From Marinobacter sp. ATCH36 (GTDB lineage Bacteria; Pseudomonadota; Gammaproteobacteria; Pseudomonadales; Oleiphilaceae): 64,000 nt of DNA. Below are positions 1 through 8,407 of the stretch, piece after piece; positions within the stretch are counted from its first letter, which is position 1; every line of letters starts with the position of its first letter. Where the stretch lies: the NCBI RefSeq assembly GCF_023555055.1, contig NZ_JAMJPL010000001.1, forward strand, positions 744,001 through 808,000, written 5' to 3'. The translations under genes were made by a program, and so were the position numbers. Below the pieces are notes generated by a model that was not told the DNA's origin, searched no databases, and worked only from the letters and a program-made list of their open reading frames with translations.

Positions 1-767
1 ACTGGGAAGAAACACCGGCCGCCGTGTGGCGTCGCCATCGCCAGGGGCTGCGTGCCATCCGGCGGCTGGACCCGGTGGGCTGGAACGACCTGACCGGTAT
101 TGGCCGGCAGCAGGATGCACTGGCCCGCAACACCGAGCGCTTTCTGGCCGGTGAACCCTCCAACAACGCTTTGCTCTGGGGTGCCAGGGGTACCGGAAAG
201 TCCTCGCTCATCAAAGCATTGCTTAACCGCTATCGGGGCCAGGGCCTGCGGATGATCGAGGTGGACAAGGATGACCTGGTGAACCTGCCGGAAATTGTTG
301 ATGACATTGCCGAATTGCCCTGGCGATTCGTGATCTTCTGCGACGATCTGTCCTTCGAGGTGGGCGAGTCCGGTTACAAGGCGCTGAAGAGCGTTCTCGA
401 GGGATCACTGGAAATGCCGCCGGAGAACGTGCGGGTTTACGCAACCTCCAACCGCCGCCACCTGATGCCGGAGTTCATGGACGATAACCTGAAAAGCGAA
501 ATGCGGGGCGGCGAACTGCACCCGGCCGAGGCGATCGAAGAGCAGGTTTCCCTGGCGGACCGGTTTGGATTGCAGTTGTCGTTCTATGGATTCGCCCAGG
601 ATGTGTACCTGCAGGCCATAGACGCATTGTTCCCCCGGGTGGGGAATCGCGAGGCACTGCACCGGGAGGCTATCCGCTTTGCAACCAGTCGGGGCTCCCG
701 CAACGGCCGCACGGCGCAACAATTCTACCGCCAGTTCGCCGGTGACCCCGAGGCTTTTGGCGGTTGA
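1..767 (+). CDS. DUF815-family AAA+ ATPase (5' end cut by window)
   Basis: The visible protein is a P-loop ATPase of the DUF815 family. The Walker A motif GARGTGKSS sits about 55 residues after the GTG at 24, followed by a Walker B-like stretch (FVIFCDDLSF) and a sensor-type YATSNRRH segment. The reading frame stays open upstream of that GTG to base 3 without a stop, and family members carry additional N-terminal sequence, so the gene almost certainly starts outside the window. The biochemical role of DUF815 is not established; it is usually described as a predicted ATPase. It ends 8 bp before the convergent DUF3422 gene. Confidence 0.85.
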   Translation, partial: WEETPAAVWRRHRQGLRAIRRLDPVGWNDLTGIGRQQDALARNTERFLAGEPSNNALLWGARGTGKSSLIKALLNRYRGQGLRMIEVDKDDLVNLPEIVDDIAELPWRFVIFCDDLSFEVGESGYKALKSVLEGSLEMPPENVRVYATSNRRHLMPEFMDDNLKSEMRGGELHPAEAIEEQVSLADRFGLQLSFYGFAQDVYLQAIDALFPRVGNREALHREAIRFATSRGSRNGRTAQQFYRQFAGDPEAFGG

Positions 768-775
768 GCCACAGG

Positions 776-2086
776 CTACTGTCGCCGTGCCAGTTTTAGA
801 AATCGGTGGTGCACCAGCCGCACGCCAACGAATACCAGGATCATTACCACTGGAATGGCGGCGCCAAGCACCAGAGACTTGTTGAAATCAAAACCGGCAT
901 CGTAGGCGGAATCCAGTGCCAGTTTCAGTAGTCCCACCAGGTAGTAGCTGATGGCCACCACGGACAGCCCTTCCACGGTGTGCTGCATCATCAGCTGAAT
1001 TTTCGAGCGCCGGTCCATGGAGCTCAGTAGCTGCTGGTTCTGGCTCTGTATCGCCAGCTCCACCCGTGTTCGCATCATATCCGAAGCCCGGTCCACCCGC
1101 CGTGACAGGTCTTCAAGCCTGTCCTTCACCGATTCGCAGGTTTCCACTGCCGGTGTCAGCCGCCGGGTCATGAACTCGGTGATGGTCAGATGCCCCGACA
1201 GCTCATCTTCCCGAAGCTCTTCCAGCCGGGTCAGTACCAGTCTGTGATAGGCGCGTGTTGCTGAGAAACGGAAAGTGGAATGGGCGCGGAAAGCCTCGAT
1301 ACGGGCGGCGATATTGGTAAGTTCCGCCAGCACCTCGCGCTCGTCGATGTCCTTGTTGTCGGCCAGGGATTGGGTGACAACCGCCAGTTGCTGGTCCATG
1401 TCGTTCAGCGACGGAGTCATTTCCCGGGCCAGTGGCAGTGCCAGCAACGACATCAACCGATAGGTCTCGATTTCCATCAGTCGCTGGGTCAGGCGGCCGA
1501 GCTGGCTGTCTGACATGTCCCGGTTCAGCACCATGAAGCGGCCAAAGCCGTCGCTATGGAGCTTGAAGGTTCCCCATACCCTGGCCTTACCTTCCCAGGG
1601 GCTGCTGCCCACCAGCCGTTCCCCTTCGAAACATTCGCGGATCTGCGCCAGGTCGGTTTCCGGGCCGTTGGTGGCTTGCTGCAGGTCGATATGAAAGGCG
1701 GCCACGATGGTGCCGGTAAGCTTTTCAAGCCAGCCTTTGGGCAGTGATGTAATACCTGTTTCCTTGAAGGGCTGGTGCTCGTTCCCGGGGCCCAGGTTGA
1801 TAAAGGTGTAGGACGCAAACTCCATATGCATCTCGCGCCTTATTCGCAGAGAGCCAAACGTGGCCTCGTAGCAGCTGACATCTCCGACGGGTGCCGGTTG
1901 CCCCAGCATGATGTGAAGCTCTTGCCAGTGTCGGAACTGGACCGCTCGTTGCTCCGGTGTGGTCAGCAGGGCGATATGGGTGACCTGCGCCGGGCAGGGT
2001 AATACGTGAAATGGCCGGGAGTGGAGTTCGTCGTAGAGCTCTGCTCTCAGGGGGTGCAGGTCAAGCTGGTTGAGCGGGCGATTCAA
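776..2086 (-). CDS. DUF3422 membrane protein
   Basis: This 436-residue protein matches the DUF3422 family: a long soluble N-terminal part, a helical central part rich in charged residues, and two hydrophobic segments near the C-terminus (around residues 370-390 and 405-425) followed by a basic tail. The start is a TTG preceded by AGAGGA at a good distance; the ATG just upstream is out of frame. It lies 22 bp downstream of the sortase-system kinase on the same strand, so it may be the last gene of that transcript, although DUF3422 is not a known part of sortase systems. The molecular function is unknown. Confidence 0.85.
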   Translation of the reverse strand: MNRPLNQLDLHPLRAELYDELHSRPFHVLPCPAQVTHIALLTTPEQRAVQFRHWQELHIMLGQPAPVGDVSCYEATFGSLRIRREMHMEFASYTFINLGPGNEHQPFKETGITSLPKGWLEKLTGTIVAAFHIDLQQATNGPETDLAQIRECFEGERLVGSSPWEGKARVWGTFKLHSDGFGRFMVLNRDMSDSQLGRLTQRLMEIETYRLMSLLALPLAREMTPSLNDMDQQLAVVTQSLADNKDIDEREVLAELTNIAARIEAFRAHSTFRFSATRAYHRLVLTRLEELREDELSGHLTITEFMTRRLTPAVETCESVKDRLEDLSRRVDRASDMMRTRVELAIQSQNQQLLSSMDRRSKIQLMMQHTVEGLSVVAISYYLVGLLKLALDSAYDAGFDFNKSLVLGAAIPVVMILVFVGVRLVHHRFLKLARRQ

Positions 2087-2108
2087 GGTCCATTCCTCTG
2101 GCTGCGAT

Positions 2109-4121
2109 TCAGGGCTGTAATGGTAGCAAGACTGTAAAGCGCACGCCTCCCGGTTCGTTGGTTGCCAGCACTTGGCCGCCGTGATGGTCGGCGATCAGGC
2201 GAACGATCAGCAGGCCCTGGCCCAGGTGCCCCTCCTGATGGCCTGTTCTCACGGAAACGAAAGGGCTGAAAATATCACTGGCCAGGTTATCAGGTAATGA
2301 CGAACCCTCATTGAACACGCTCAGTTCCAGCTGTTTCGGGCCGGGCGCCAATCGTACTTCAATCAATCCTCCGGTTGGTGTGAAATCCCGGGCATTGTCC
2401 ACCAGCTTGTCCAGCATTTGCACCAGCAATTCCGGGGAACCGTGGCATCGGCAATTTTCGGCGGCGCCGGAATAATGAATGCGATGATCCGGGTCCAGTG
2501 ACTGGTAGGCGAGGGTGGTCTGGGAAACCACGTCGGCCAGGTCAAAGAGTTCCTTCTCCGCGTGATCAAAGCTTTGTTCCAGGCGAGCTGCCTCGCTCAT
2601 GCCCTGCAGTATCTGGCTCAGCCGGTCGGTGGCGGAACGGGCCCGTTCGATGTAGCTGGCCTGGTCGGCTGGTTCGGTGGTGTGGCTGAGGTTTTCCAGG
2701 GACGACCGCACCACCGCAATGGGCGTTTTCAGCTCGTGGGACAGGCGCCGGGAGAAGCTTTCCAGGTAATTGGTATAACCCTGAAGGCGCTCCACCATAT
2801 GGCTGAATTGCCGCGACAGATCGCCAAGTTCGTCCTTCGCCCTGGCAGGAGGAAGGGCGCCAATTACCCTGCCATCGTCGTCAACGCTTGCGCTGACAGC
2901 GCGCTGTAGCCGGGTGATACGCCAGGACAGCCAGCTGGCATAGCCCAGCAGCACCAGCATCAGGCCCGTGATCAGCGGCACGCTGCGGGCGATGACCGAA
3001 CCCAGTGTGCTGCCGGACAGCGCCAGGAGCTGGTCGAGGGACTCTTCCAGCACCAGTACCCGGCCATTGTCCAGTGGTTGTTTGACCAGCATGTAGGTGT
3101 CCCCGTCCCGGTGACGAACCAGGCCCTGCTCCGGCAGTTTATCTGCGTCCATTCGGTGGCTGTCGTTCTCCAGCGGCACTGGCTCGGGCTGATAGAAGCG
3201 TACCAGCGCCCGTAGCCCGTTCAGGCTGATGCGTTCGAGAATCTGTAGCGGGCTCAGGCTGTCAAACTCTGGCCTTTCCTGCTCCGATTCTCGCGCCTGG
3301 CGGGCAATCACCCAGCCGTCGGGCTCCAGAAGCCAAGCACCCTGGCCTGGTGCAACCAAGGCTCCAAGCCGCCTTTCCAGTGTCGGCAGGCGAGTGACGA
3401 TTTTTACTGAATCCGGGCCTGTGGTAATGCTTTCGCTATCGCCGATTGCAGTCTTTGCCCCTGGCCATCTGACCTGAAACCCGAATTGGCCTGATGGGTC
3501 GGGGCGGGGGATTCTCAGTTCAGCCTGGTAGCCGTTGCTGACGGCTTGCCAATAGCCACTGATGCGGTAGTCCGTCTCGCCGTCTTGCCCAGGCTCTACG
3601 GCGTTGATGGATCCCGGCGCCTGGTTGCGAATAAGGCGCTGAACACTCTGGTTGCCTTTGGTGAAGTGCAGCTGGATCTGGTCATGGGGTTGTTCAGGGT
3701 TTCCCGGGTCGAAACTCACCGCTTTGCGGCCACTGACCCGTATCAGCAGGAATAAATGGTTCTGGTCCACGGCTGCCTGCCAGGACACTTGTGCTCCCTC
3801 ATTTTCCATATCCTTGCTGGTATCTTGCCACTGCTGGCGGGACTCTTCCTCATCGTAGCCTGGCCAGTCATCGCCATAACCGTCGAGGTTGAGTGGGCGC
3901 GACAGGATGTCGGCGTAGATAACATCTGTTCCCGGTTCAATAACTGCCGTTCTATCAGGGGTGTCCGCAGCAAATTCGGCGATACGCCCGGCCTGGCTCT
4001 GCAGTTGTCGCGCTGCCTGGTCACGCAGGGCCTGGTCGAGCTCCAGCACAAACTGCAGGCCGGCCCAGGGGATCAGCAGCATCAGCAGGCTGGCAATAAA
4101 GAGCTGGCGTTTGAGAGTCAA
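2109..4121 (-). CDS. pdsS: Dedicated sortase system sensor histidine kinase (PdsS type)
   Basis: A 670-residue membrane sensor kinase. A transmembrane helix at about residues 8-28 precedes a large periplasmic domain to about residue 370. This domain contains a segment with LDGYGDDWPGY and YLLIRV-like beta strands, resembling a CBM9/DOMON-type beta-sandwich. A second transmembrane helix follows (about 375-397), then HAMP, a HisKA domain with the phosphoacceptor in LSHELKTPI (His462), and an HATPase domain with the N-box LVDNARDFT. The start is TTG, 3 bp after the regulator stop, so the two are probably co-translated. Placed next to a class GN sortase and its target, it matches the TIGR03785-type kinase of dedicated proteobacterial sortase systems. 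The stimulus is unknown. Confidence 0.85.
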   Translation of the reverse strand: MTLKRQLFIASLLMLLIPWAGLQFVLELDQALRDQAARQLQSQAGRIAEFAADTPDRTAVIEPGTDVIYADILSRPLNLDGYGDDWPGYDEEESRQQWQDTSKDMENEGAQVSWQAAVDQNHLFLLIRVSGRKAVSFDPGNPEQPHDQIQLHFTKGNQSVQRLIRNQAPGSINAVEPGQDGETDYRISGYWQAVSNGYQAELRIPRPDPSGQFGFQVRWPGAKTAIGDSESITTGPDSVKIVTRLPTLERRLGALVAPGQGAWLLEPDGWVIARQARESEQERPEFDSLSPLQILERISLNGLRALVRFYQPEPVPLENDSHRMDADKLPEQGLVRHRDGDTYMLVKQPLDNGRVLVLEESLDQLLALSGSTLGSVIARSVPLITGLMLVLLGYASWLSWRITRLQRAVSASVDDDGRVIGALPPARAKDELGDLSRQFSHMVERLQGYTNYLESFSRRLSHELKTPIAVVRSSLENLSHTTEPADQASYIERARSATDRLSQILQGMSEAARLEQSFDHAEKELFDLADVVSQTTLAYQSLDPDHRIHYSGAAENCRCHGSPELLVQMLDKLVDNARDFTPTGGLIEVRLAPGPKQLELSVFNEGSSLPDNLASDIFSPFVSVRTGHQEGHLGQGLLIVRLIADHHGGQVLATNEPGGVRFTVLLPLQP

Positions 4122-4124
4122 AAC

Positions 4125-4826
4125 TCAAGCCTCATGGGCGTTCCAGCGATAACCCATGCCGTAGGCGGTATGAATGCCGTCAAAGCTGCCGTCAATCTGG
4201 CAGAACTTGCGGCGTATCCGCTTGATGTGTGAGGTCACCGTATTGTCATCCAGTACGGTGCTGGCCGCTTCCATAAGCTGTTCACGGCTGCGCACGTGGC
4301 CAGGGTGCTGAACCAGGGAGTGCAGCATCCAGAACTCGGTCACCGTCAGGTCTATGGGCTGACCATTCCATTCAGCAGTCATCCGGTCAACGTTCAGCGC
4401 CAGCCGGCCCCTGTGCACCACTTCATCCGGTTGCCTCAGTGCCTCGGCCCAGGCATCTGCACGCCTTAGCAGGGCGGTTACCCGTGCCAGCAGGTGGTCA
4501 ATGCTCATGTCCTTGGTGACATAGTCGTCCGCGCCAAGGCGCAGGCCGTGAACAGAATCGATATCGCTGTCGCGGGCAGTGAGGAAAATGATTGGCAGGG
4601 TCTTCGACAGGCCTCTGAGATCCTGGCACAGGGTAAAGCCACCTTCGGGCTCGTCACCCAGGCCCACATCGATAATGGCCAGGTCCGGCAGGGAGGTGCG
4701 TAACACCTGGAAAGCACTGGTGCGATCGCCATAAGCGGATACCCGGTAACCCCTGCGCTCGAAGGCGTCGCGGTAGTTCTCCCGGATGGCGGGTTCGTCC
4801 TCAATCAGCACGATGTGTTGCTTCAT
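4125..4826 (-). CDS. pdsR: Dedicated sortase system response regulator (PdsR type)
   Basis: A 233-residue OmpR/PhoB-family regulator. The receiver domain has the acidic pair at residues 9-11 and the phosphoacceptor Asp53 in AIIDVGLGD. The C-terminal winged-helix domain ends with the VTSHIKRIRRKF recognition segment. The start is the ATG giving MKQHIVLIED; an in-frame extension upstream has no receiver homology and would run across the promoter region. The gene is divergent from the sortase target gene, with 225 bp between the starts, and is followed at once by its kinase. The context matches the TIGR03787-type regulator. It probably controls the surface protein and sortase genes, perhaps through the direct repeat at 4950-4980. 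Confidence 0.87.
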   Translation of the reverse strand: MKQHIVLIEDEPAIRENYRDAFERRGYRVSAYGDRTSAFQVLRTSLPDLAIIDVGLGDEPEGGFTLCQDLRGLSKTLPIIFLTARDSDIDSVHGLRLGADDYVTKDMSIDHLLARVTALLRRADAWAEALRQPDEVVHRGRLALNVDRMTAEWNGQPIDLTVTEFWMLHSLVQHPGHVRSREQLMEAASTVLDDNTVTSHIKRIRRKFCQIDGSFDGIHTAYGMGYRWNAHEA

Positions 4827-4949
4827 AACCTTCGGCCATTTTCCCTGTTGATGCAGGTTGCTGTTTAACCAAGGACTGAGATTAACCATGGCCTGAAGCC
4901 AGAACAAGGTTACGCGAGCTGTTTGCCACAATTCATCATTATTTCGACG

Positions 4950-4980
4950 CCGGATCGCCAGATTGTGACACCGGATCGCC
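4950..4980. promoter_or_regulatory. Direct repeat CCGGATCGCC x2, candidate PdsR operator
   Basis: Two identical 10-base copies of CCGGATCGCC lie at 4950-4959 and 4971-4980, a 21-base period (two helical turns), in the divergent promoter region between the regulator gene and the sortase target gene. OmpR/PhoB-type regulators bind direct repeats with one face of the helix as register, so this is a plausible binding site. The assignment is inferred; no second copy was found elsewhere in the window. Confidence 0.45.
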
Positions 4981-5051
4981 GTTTCCGTGGGCTGAAATAG
5001 ACACCAGTTGCCAACAGGCGTGTGTTCATCCCATTGAGACAAGGAAGCGGA

Positions 5052-7211
5052 ATGATGCTGCTCAGCCACTTTATAGTGCCATCTTCACGAACCATCGCGA
5101 ACGCGGGTCACCGGAACCGGTTGATTGCCGGCGGCACGGTATCCCCCCGGTTCCGCCGCTGGCTGGAGGGGATCTCACTGTGGCTGGCGGTGCTGTTGTT
5201 CCTGTTCGTGCACCCGGTGTATGCAGAGGCTTCGGAAACCTCCGGCGAAGGTGCGGGAGAGTTTCATTTTGTCGACGATGCGGGGCAACGGCAGGAGTCA
5301 GCGACGCTGCTCGATACCGACTACAAGGTGACCGTCAGCGGGCTGATCGCCGACACCCGGTTACGACAGAGTTTCCGCAATACCAGCCGGCAATGGCGGG
5401 AGGGTGTGTTTGTTTTCCCGCTACCCGAGAACGCCAGCGTGTACGGCATGACCATGACCGCAGGCGAACGCGTGATTGTAGGCGAGATTCATGAAAAGCG
5501 GGAAGCGAAGCGTCAGTACACCCAGGCTAAGGAAGAGGGCCGAAAGGCAGCTCGTGTTGACCAGCAGCGGCCGAACCTGTTCACCACACGAATGGCGAAT
5601 ATTCCCCCGGGTGAGACCATCACCGTGGAACTGAACTATCAGCAGGCGGTGCGCTACCAGTCCGGTGAATTCGAGTTACGTCTGCCGACCACTCTGACAC
5701 CCCGCTACATGCCCGGTCAGGCGGCTGACAACCGACCCGCGCAGTGGTCTGGAGGCTGGGCGACACCCACTACGGAAGTGCCGGACGCAGACCGGATCAG
5801 CCCCTTTACGGTATTGCCCGAGGATGCTGGGCCGGACAGTCATCGGGCAACGATCGCACTGGAGATCAACGGAGGTCTGCCGGTAAGCCGTGTTTCCAGC
5901 CCCAGTCATCGTCTGACAAGTACGTGGAATGGCAGCACGGTGGAAGTGGCGCCGGAATCCGATTCGGTGTTGATGGATCGGGACCTGGTGGTGCGCTGGG
6001 CGCCAGCCCGTGGAATGGAGCCCTCGGCCGCTGTTTTTCATGAGCAGTGGCAGGGAGAGGATTACCTGCTGGCGCTGATGGTGCCGGGACTGAACCCTGA
6101 TCAGGGCCTACCGCGGGACTTGGTATTTGTCATTGACACCTCCGGTTCCATGGCCGGTGAATCCATCCGCCAGGCCCGGCAGGCATTGCTGCGTGGGCTC
6201 GACACACTGGGGCGGGATGACCGTTTCAACGTGATCCAGTTCAACAGCCAGACTCACGCCCTGTTCATGGATGCGGTACCGGCCAATGGCAACAACATCG
6301 CCCGGGCTCGTCGCTATGTTCAGGGCCTGAACGCCAACGGTGGCACGGAGATGGCACCGGCGCTGAAGGCCGCGCTGGATGACTCGGACGAGGGCGGTGA
6401 CACAACATCCGCAAGGGTTCGACAGGTGGTGTTCATCACCGATGGTGCGGTGGGCAATGAAGCTGCCCTGTTTGGAAAGATCAGTAACGGGCTGGGTCGC
6501 AGCCGCCTGTTTACAGTGGGTATCGGCTCGGCCCCCAATATGCACTTCATGCGGGAAGCGGCACGCTACGGCCGTGGCACCTATACCGCCATCAGCGATC
6601 TCTCGGATGTGGAGCGACCGCTGGATGAATTGTTTGGCAAAATGCAGGCACCGGTATTGACGGACATTTCGGTTAGTTGGCCAGGCCAGACAGACGCAAC
6701 TGAAGCCTTCCCGGCTCGCATTGGTGATCTGTTTCGGGGCGAACCCATGGTGCAAGTGGTGCGGGGCCTGCCAGGAGAAGGCGAACTGGAGTTCTCCGGT
6801 CGGCTGCCGGATGGCAGTCAGTGGCAACAGTCACTGCGGCTCGATCAGGCCGCAAAGGGTAAGGGGCTGCATCGCCACTGGGCGCAACAGAAAATCAATA
6901 GCCTGATGGACAGCGGGCTTACCGGCCAGGTCGATGACGATGCGCAGTCAGAGGTGACGTCTCTGGGGCTGAAACATCAGTTGATGACGAAGTACACCAG
7001 TTTCCTGGCGCAGGAAAAAACGCCATCAAGGCCGTCCGAGGAAACCCTGGCAACCGACAGCGTTCCTACGTTACTCCCGGCCGGAAGCCAGGGCACCATG
7101 CTGCGTTACCCGCAGACCGCAACGCTGTCTCCGCTGTTCATAGCCATCGGGTTGGTGGGTCTTATGTTCTCGGTTGCGATTACCCTGGTACAGAGGAGGG
7201 TGTTTGCATGA
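5052..7211 (+). CDS. Marine proteobacterial sortase target protein (VIT + VWA)
   Basis: A 719-residue exported protein, the presumed single substrate of the adjacent sortase. A long N-terminal region with a hydrophobic signal segment (about residues 43-60, ending VYAEA) leads into a VIT (inter-alpha-trypsin inhibitor) domain at about 65-190. A von Willebrand A domain follows at about 355-530 with a full metal-site signature (DTSGSM, then GGTEM and ITDGA). The C-terminus is a cell-wall-type sorting signal: YPQTAT near residue 686, a hydrophobic helix and a basic tail ending QRRVFA. The motif departs from LPXTG at its first and last positions. AAGGAAG precedes the tandem ATG start. The stop overlaps the sortase start by ATGA. 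It corresponds to TIGR03788. Confidence 0.9.
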   Translation: MMLLSHFIVPSSRTIANAGHRNRLIAGGTVSPRFRRWLEGISLWLAVLLFLFVHPVYAEASETSGEGAGEFHFVDDAGQRQESATLLDTDYKVTVSGLIADTRLRQSFRNTSRQWREGVFVFPLPENASVYGMTMTAGERVIVGEIHEKREAKRQYTQAKEEGRKAARVDQQRPNLFTTRMANIPPGETITVELNYQQAVRYQSGEFELRLPTTLTPRYMPGQAADNRPAQWSGGWATPTTEVPDADRISPFTVLPEDAGPDSHRATIALEINGGLPVSRVSSPSHRLTSTWNGSTVEVAPESDSVLMDRDLVVRWAPARGMEPSAAVFHEQWQGEDYLLALMVPGLNPDQGLPRDLVFVIDTSGSMAGESIRQARQALLRGLDTLGRDDRFNVIQFNSQTHALFMDAVPANGNNIARARRYVQGLNANGGTEMAPALKAALDDSDEGGDTTSARVRQVVFITDGAVGNEAALFGKISNGLGRSRLFTVGIGSAPNMHFMREAARYGRGTYTAISDLSDVERPLDELFGKMQAPVLTDISVSWPGQTDATEAFPARIGDLFRGEPMVQVVRGLPGEGELEFSGRLPDGSQWQQSLRLDQAAKGKGLHRHWAQQKINSLMDSGLTGQVDDDAQSEVTSLGLKHQLMTKYTSFLAQEKTPSRPSEETLATDSVPTLLPAGSQGTMLRYPQTATLSPLFIAIGLVGLMFSVAITLVQRRVFA

Positions 7212-7777
7212 ACCGCCTGATTCTTCTGCTGGCAACCACTTTTGCGACAATCCTGGCGGTAGGGTTGTGGATACCACTCAAGGCCCTGGCAGCCCAGGAG
7301 CTGTTGGAGCTGGCCTGGGCCGAGAGCCAGGCACGGCAGCAGCAGACCCGCCCCTGGCCATGGGCGGATACCTGGCCGGTGGCCCGCCTGACGCTGCCTG
7401 AAACCGGCCAGTCGCTGATCGTGCTGGAAGGTGCCCACGGTGAAAGCCTGGCCTTCGGGCCGGGGCAGGTACTGGGTGATGGCAGTCAGGCCGGGCCGGT
7501 GGTGATTGCCGGCCACCGAGACACCCATTTTCGGGGGCTGCAGCATCTGGAAACAGGTAGCCGGGTGCAGTTGCAGGACCGGCATGGAGACTGGCGTACC
7601 TTTCTGGTCGACCGCATCCGCGTTGTTGATAGTCGTTACGAGCAGATTAACACGGCACAGCTGCCCAGGGATTCCCTGCTGCTGGTGACCTGTTACCCCT
7701 TCAATGGTCTGGCGAATAATGGTCCGCTACGCTATGTGGTGGAGGCCACAGCCGAGTTCCCTGCACCTTCTACCTGA
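7208..7777 (+). CDS. Class GN sortase
   Basis: A 189-residue membrane-anchored transpeptidase with an N-terminal signal anchor (residues 4-24) and a sortase fold. The catalytic triad is visible: His103 in AGHRDTHF, Cys162 in LVTCYPF and Arg175 in GPLRYVV. Class GN sortases (TIGR03784) are the Gram-negative type, encoded beside one target protein and a dedicated two-component pair, as here. It overlaps the target gene by four bases, which indicates translational coupling. It is expected to cleave the YPQTAT-type signal of that protein at the inner membrane; the acceptor in a Gram-negative envelope is not known. Confidence 0.92.
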   Translation: MNRLILLLATTFATILAVGLWIPLKALAAQELLELAWAESQARQQQTRPWPWADTWPVARLTLPETGQSLIVLEGAHGESLAFGPGQVLGDGSQAGPVVIAGHRDTHFRGLQHLETGSRVQLQDRHGDWRTFLVDRIRVVDSRYEQINTAQLPRDSLLLVTCYPFNGLANNGPLRYVVEATAEFPAPST

Positions 7778-7839
7778 ACCAGTCTGATAACGTTTCTGCG
7801 CCGTTCACGGAAGTGCTTGAAGCATCTGACAAAACAGGG

Positions 7840-7860
7840 CAGTCTTTCGAGGACTGTTTT
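7840..7860 (+). terminator. Possible Rho-independent terminator after the sortase gene
   Basis: The stem CAGTC/GACTG, extendable by a G-T pair, encloses a 7-base loop and is followed by TTTT. The stem is short, so this is only a weak candidate for the end of the target-sortase operon. Confidence 0.35.
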
Positions 7861-7881
7861 CGCTGCAGGGAGATGCACGCA

Positions 7882-7947
7882 ATGAATCTTATTCTTTTTC
7901 TGATTATTGGTGGTGTGGCCGTCGTCAGCGCCATCAAGAAGGGTTAA
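7882..7947 (+). CDS. Putative 21-residue single-helix membrane peptide
   Basis: A tiny reading frame encodes a hydrophobic helix (LILFLIIGGVAVVSAI) ending in KKG, the shape of a small inner-membrane protein. CAGGGAG lies 9 bases before the chosen ATG; the in-frame ATG at 7873 abuts that site and is less likely. The stop lies 2 bases before the ATG of the MAPEG gene, and an AAGAAGGG inside the 3' end serves as ribosome site for the next gene, so the two are probably coupled. No known family was recognised; chance coding is possible at this length. Confidence 0.45.
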   Translation: MNLILFLIIGGVAVVSAIKKG

Positions 7948-7949
7948 AG

Positions 7950-8351
7950 ATGATCGTACCTGTTTCCGCTGTTTTCGCAGCCGTTCTCGGGCTGTTGTTG
8001 CTGGTGTTGTCGGGGATGGTGTCCCGCTTTCGCCTGAAGTACAAGAAAAGCCTCGGAATAACTGACGACCGGGACTTCGAGGCGGCTGTCCGCGCCCAGG
8101 CCAACCTGGTGGAATACGCGCCCCTGGGCCTGGTCATGCTGGCCATTGCGGAATTGAACGGCGTGCACAGTGGGCTGATTTACTGGACAGGAATGGCTTT
8201 CGTCGTGGGGCGTGTGCTCCATGCCTTTGGCATGATCAACGGCCGGGGTGGCCCTCATATAGCCCGGATGGTGGGCATTCTGTTGACCTGGGCAGGCATC
8301 CTTGCCATGGCCGTGTTGCTGCTCTGGAATGTATTCCAGGTTTACGGCTGA
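7950..8351 (+). CDS. MAPEG-family membrane protein
   Basis: A 133-residue protein with four hydrophobic helices matching the MAPEG family (membrane-associated proteins in eicosanoid and glutathione metabolism). The family signature RAQANLVEYAPLGLV lies after the first helix, and an aromatic-Gly-rich helix pair follows. Bacterial members of this size resemble E. coli YecN and are presumed glutathione-dependent, but substrates are unknown. It follows the 21-residue peptide by 2 bases and converges with an OmpA-domain gene. Confidence 0.85.
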   Translation: MIVPVSAVFAAVLGLLLLVLSGMVSRFRLKYKKSLGITDDRDFEAAVRAQANLVEYAPLGLVMLAIAELNGVHSGLIYWTGMAFVVGRVLHAFGMINGRGGPHIARMVGILLTWAGILAMAVLLLWNVFQVYG

Positions 8352-8360
8352 ATTGCTTGT

Positions 8361-8378
8361 GGGGGCGGAATAGCCCCC
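8361..8378. terminator. GC-rich stem-loop between convergent genes
   Basis: GGGGGC and GCCCCC form a perfect 6-bp stem around a 6-base loop, just after the MAPEG stop and before the OmpA-domain stop on the other strand. There is no T-run on either side, so it may act as a weak bidirectional terminator or only as a 3' stabiliser. Confidence 0.35.
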
Positions 8379-8407
8379 GAATCCAGTTACACATTCCGGG
8401 GCTGGCC

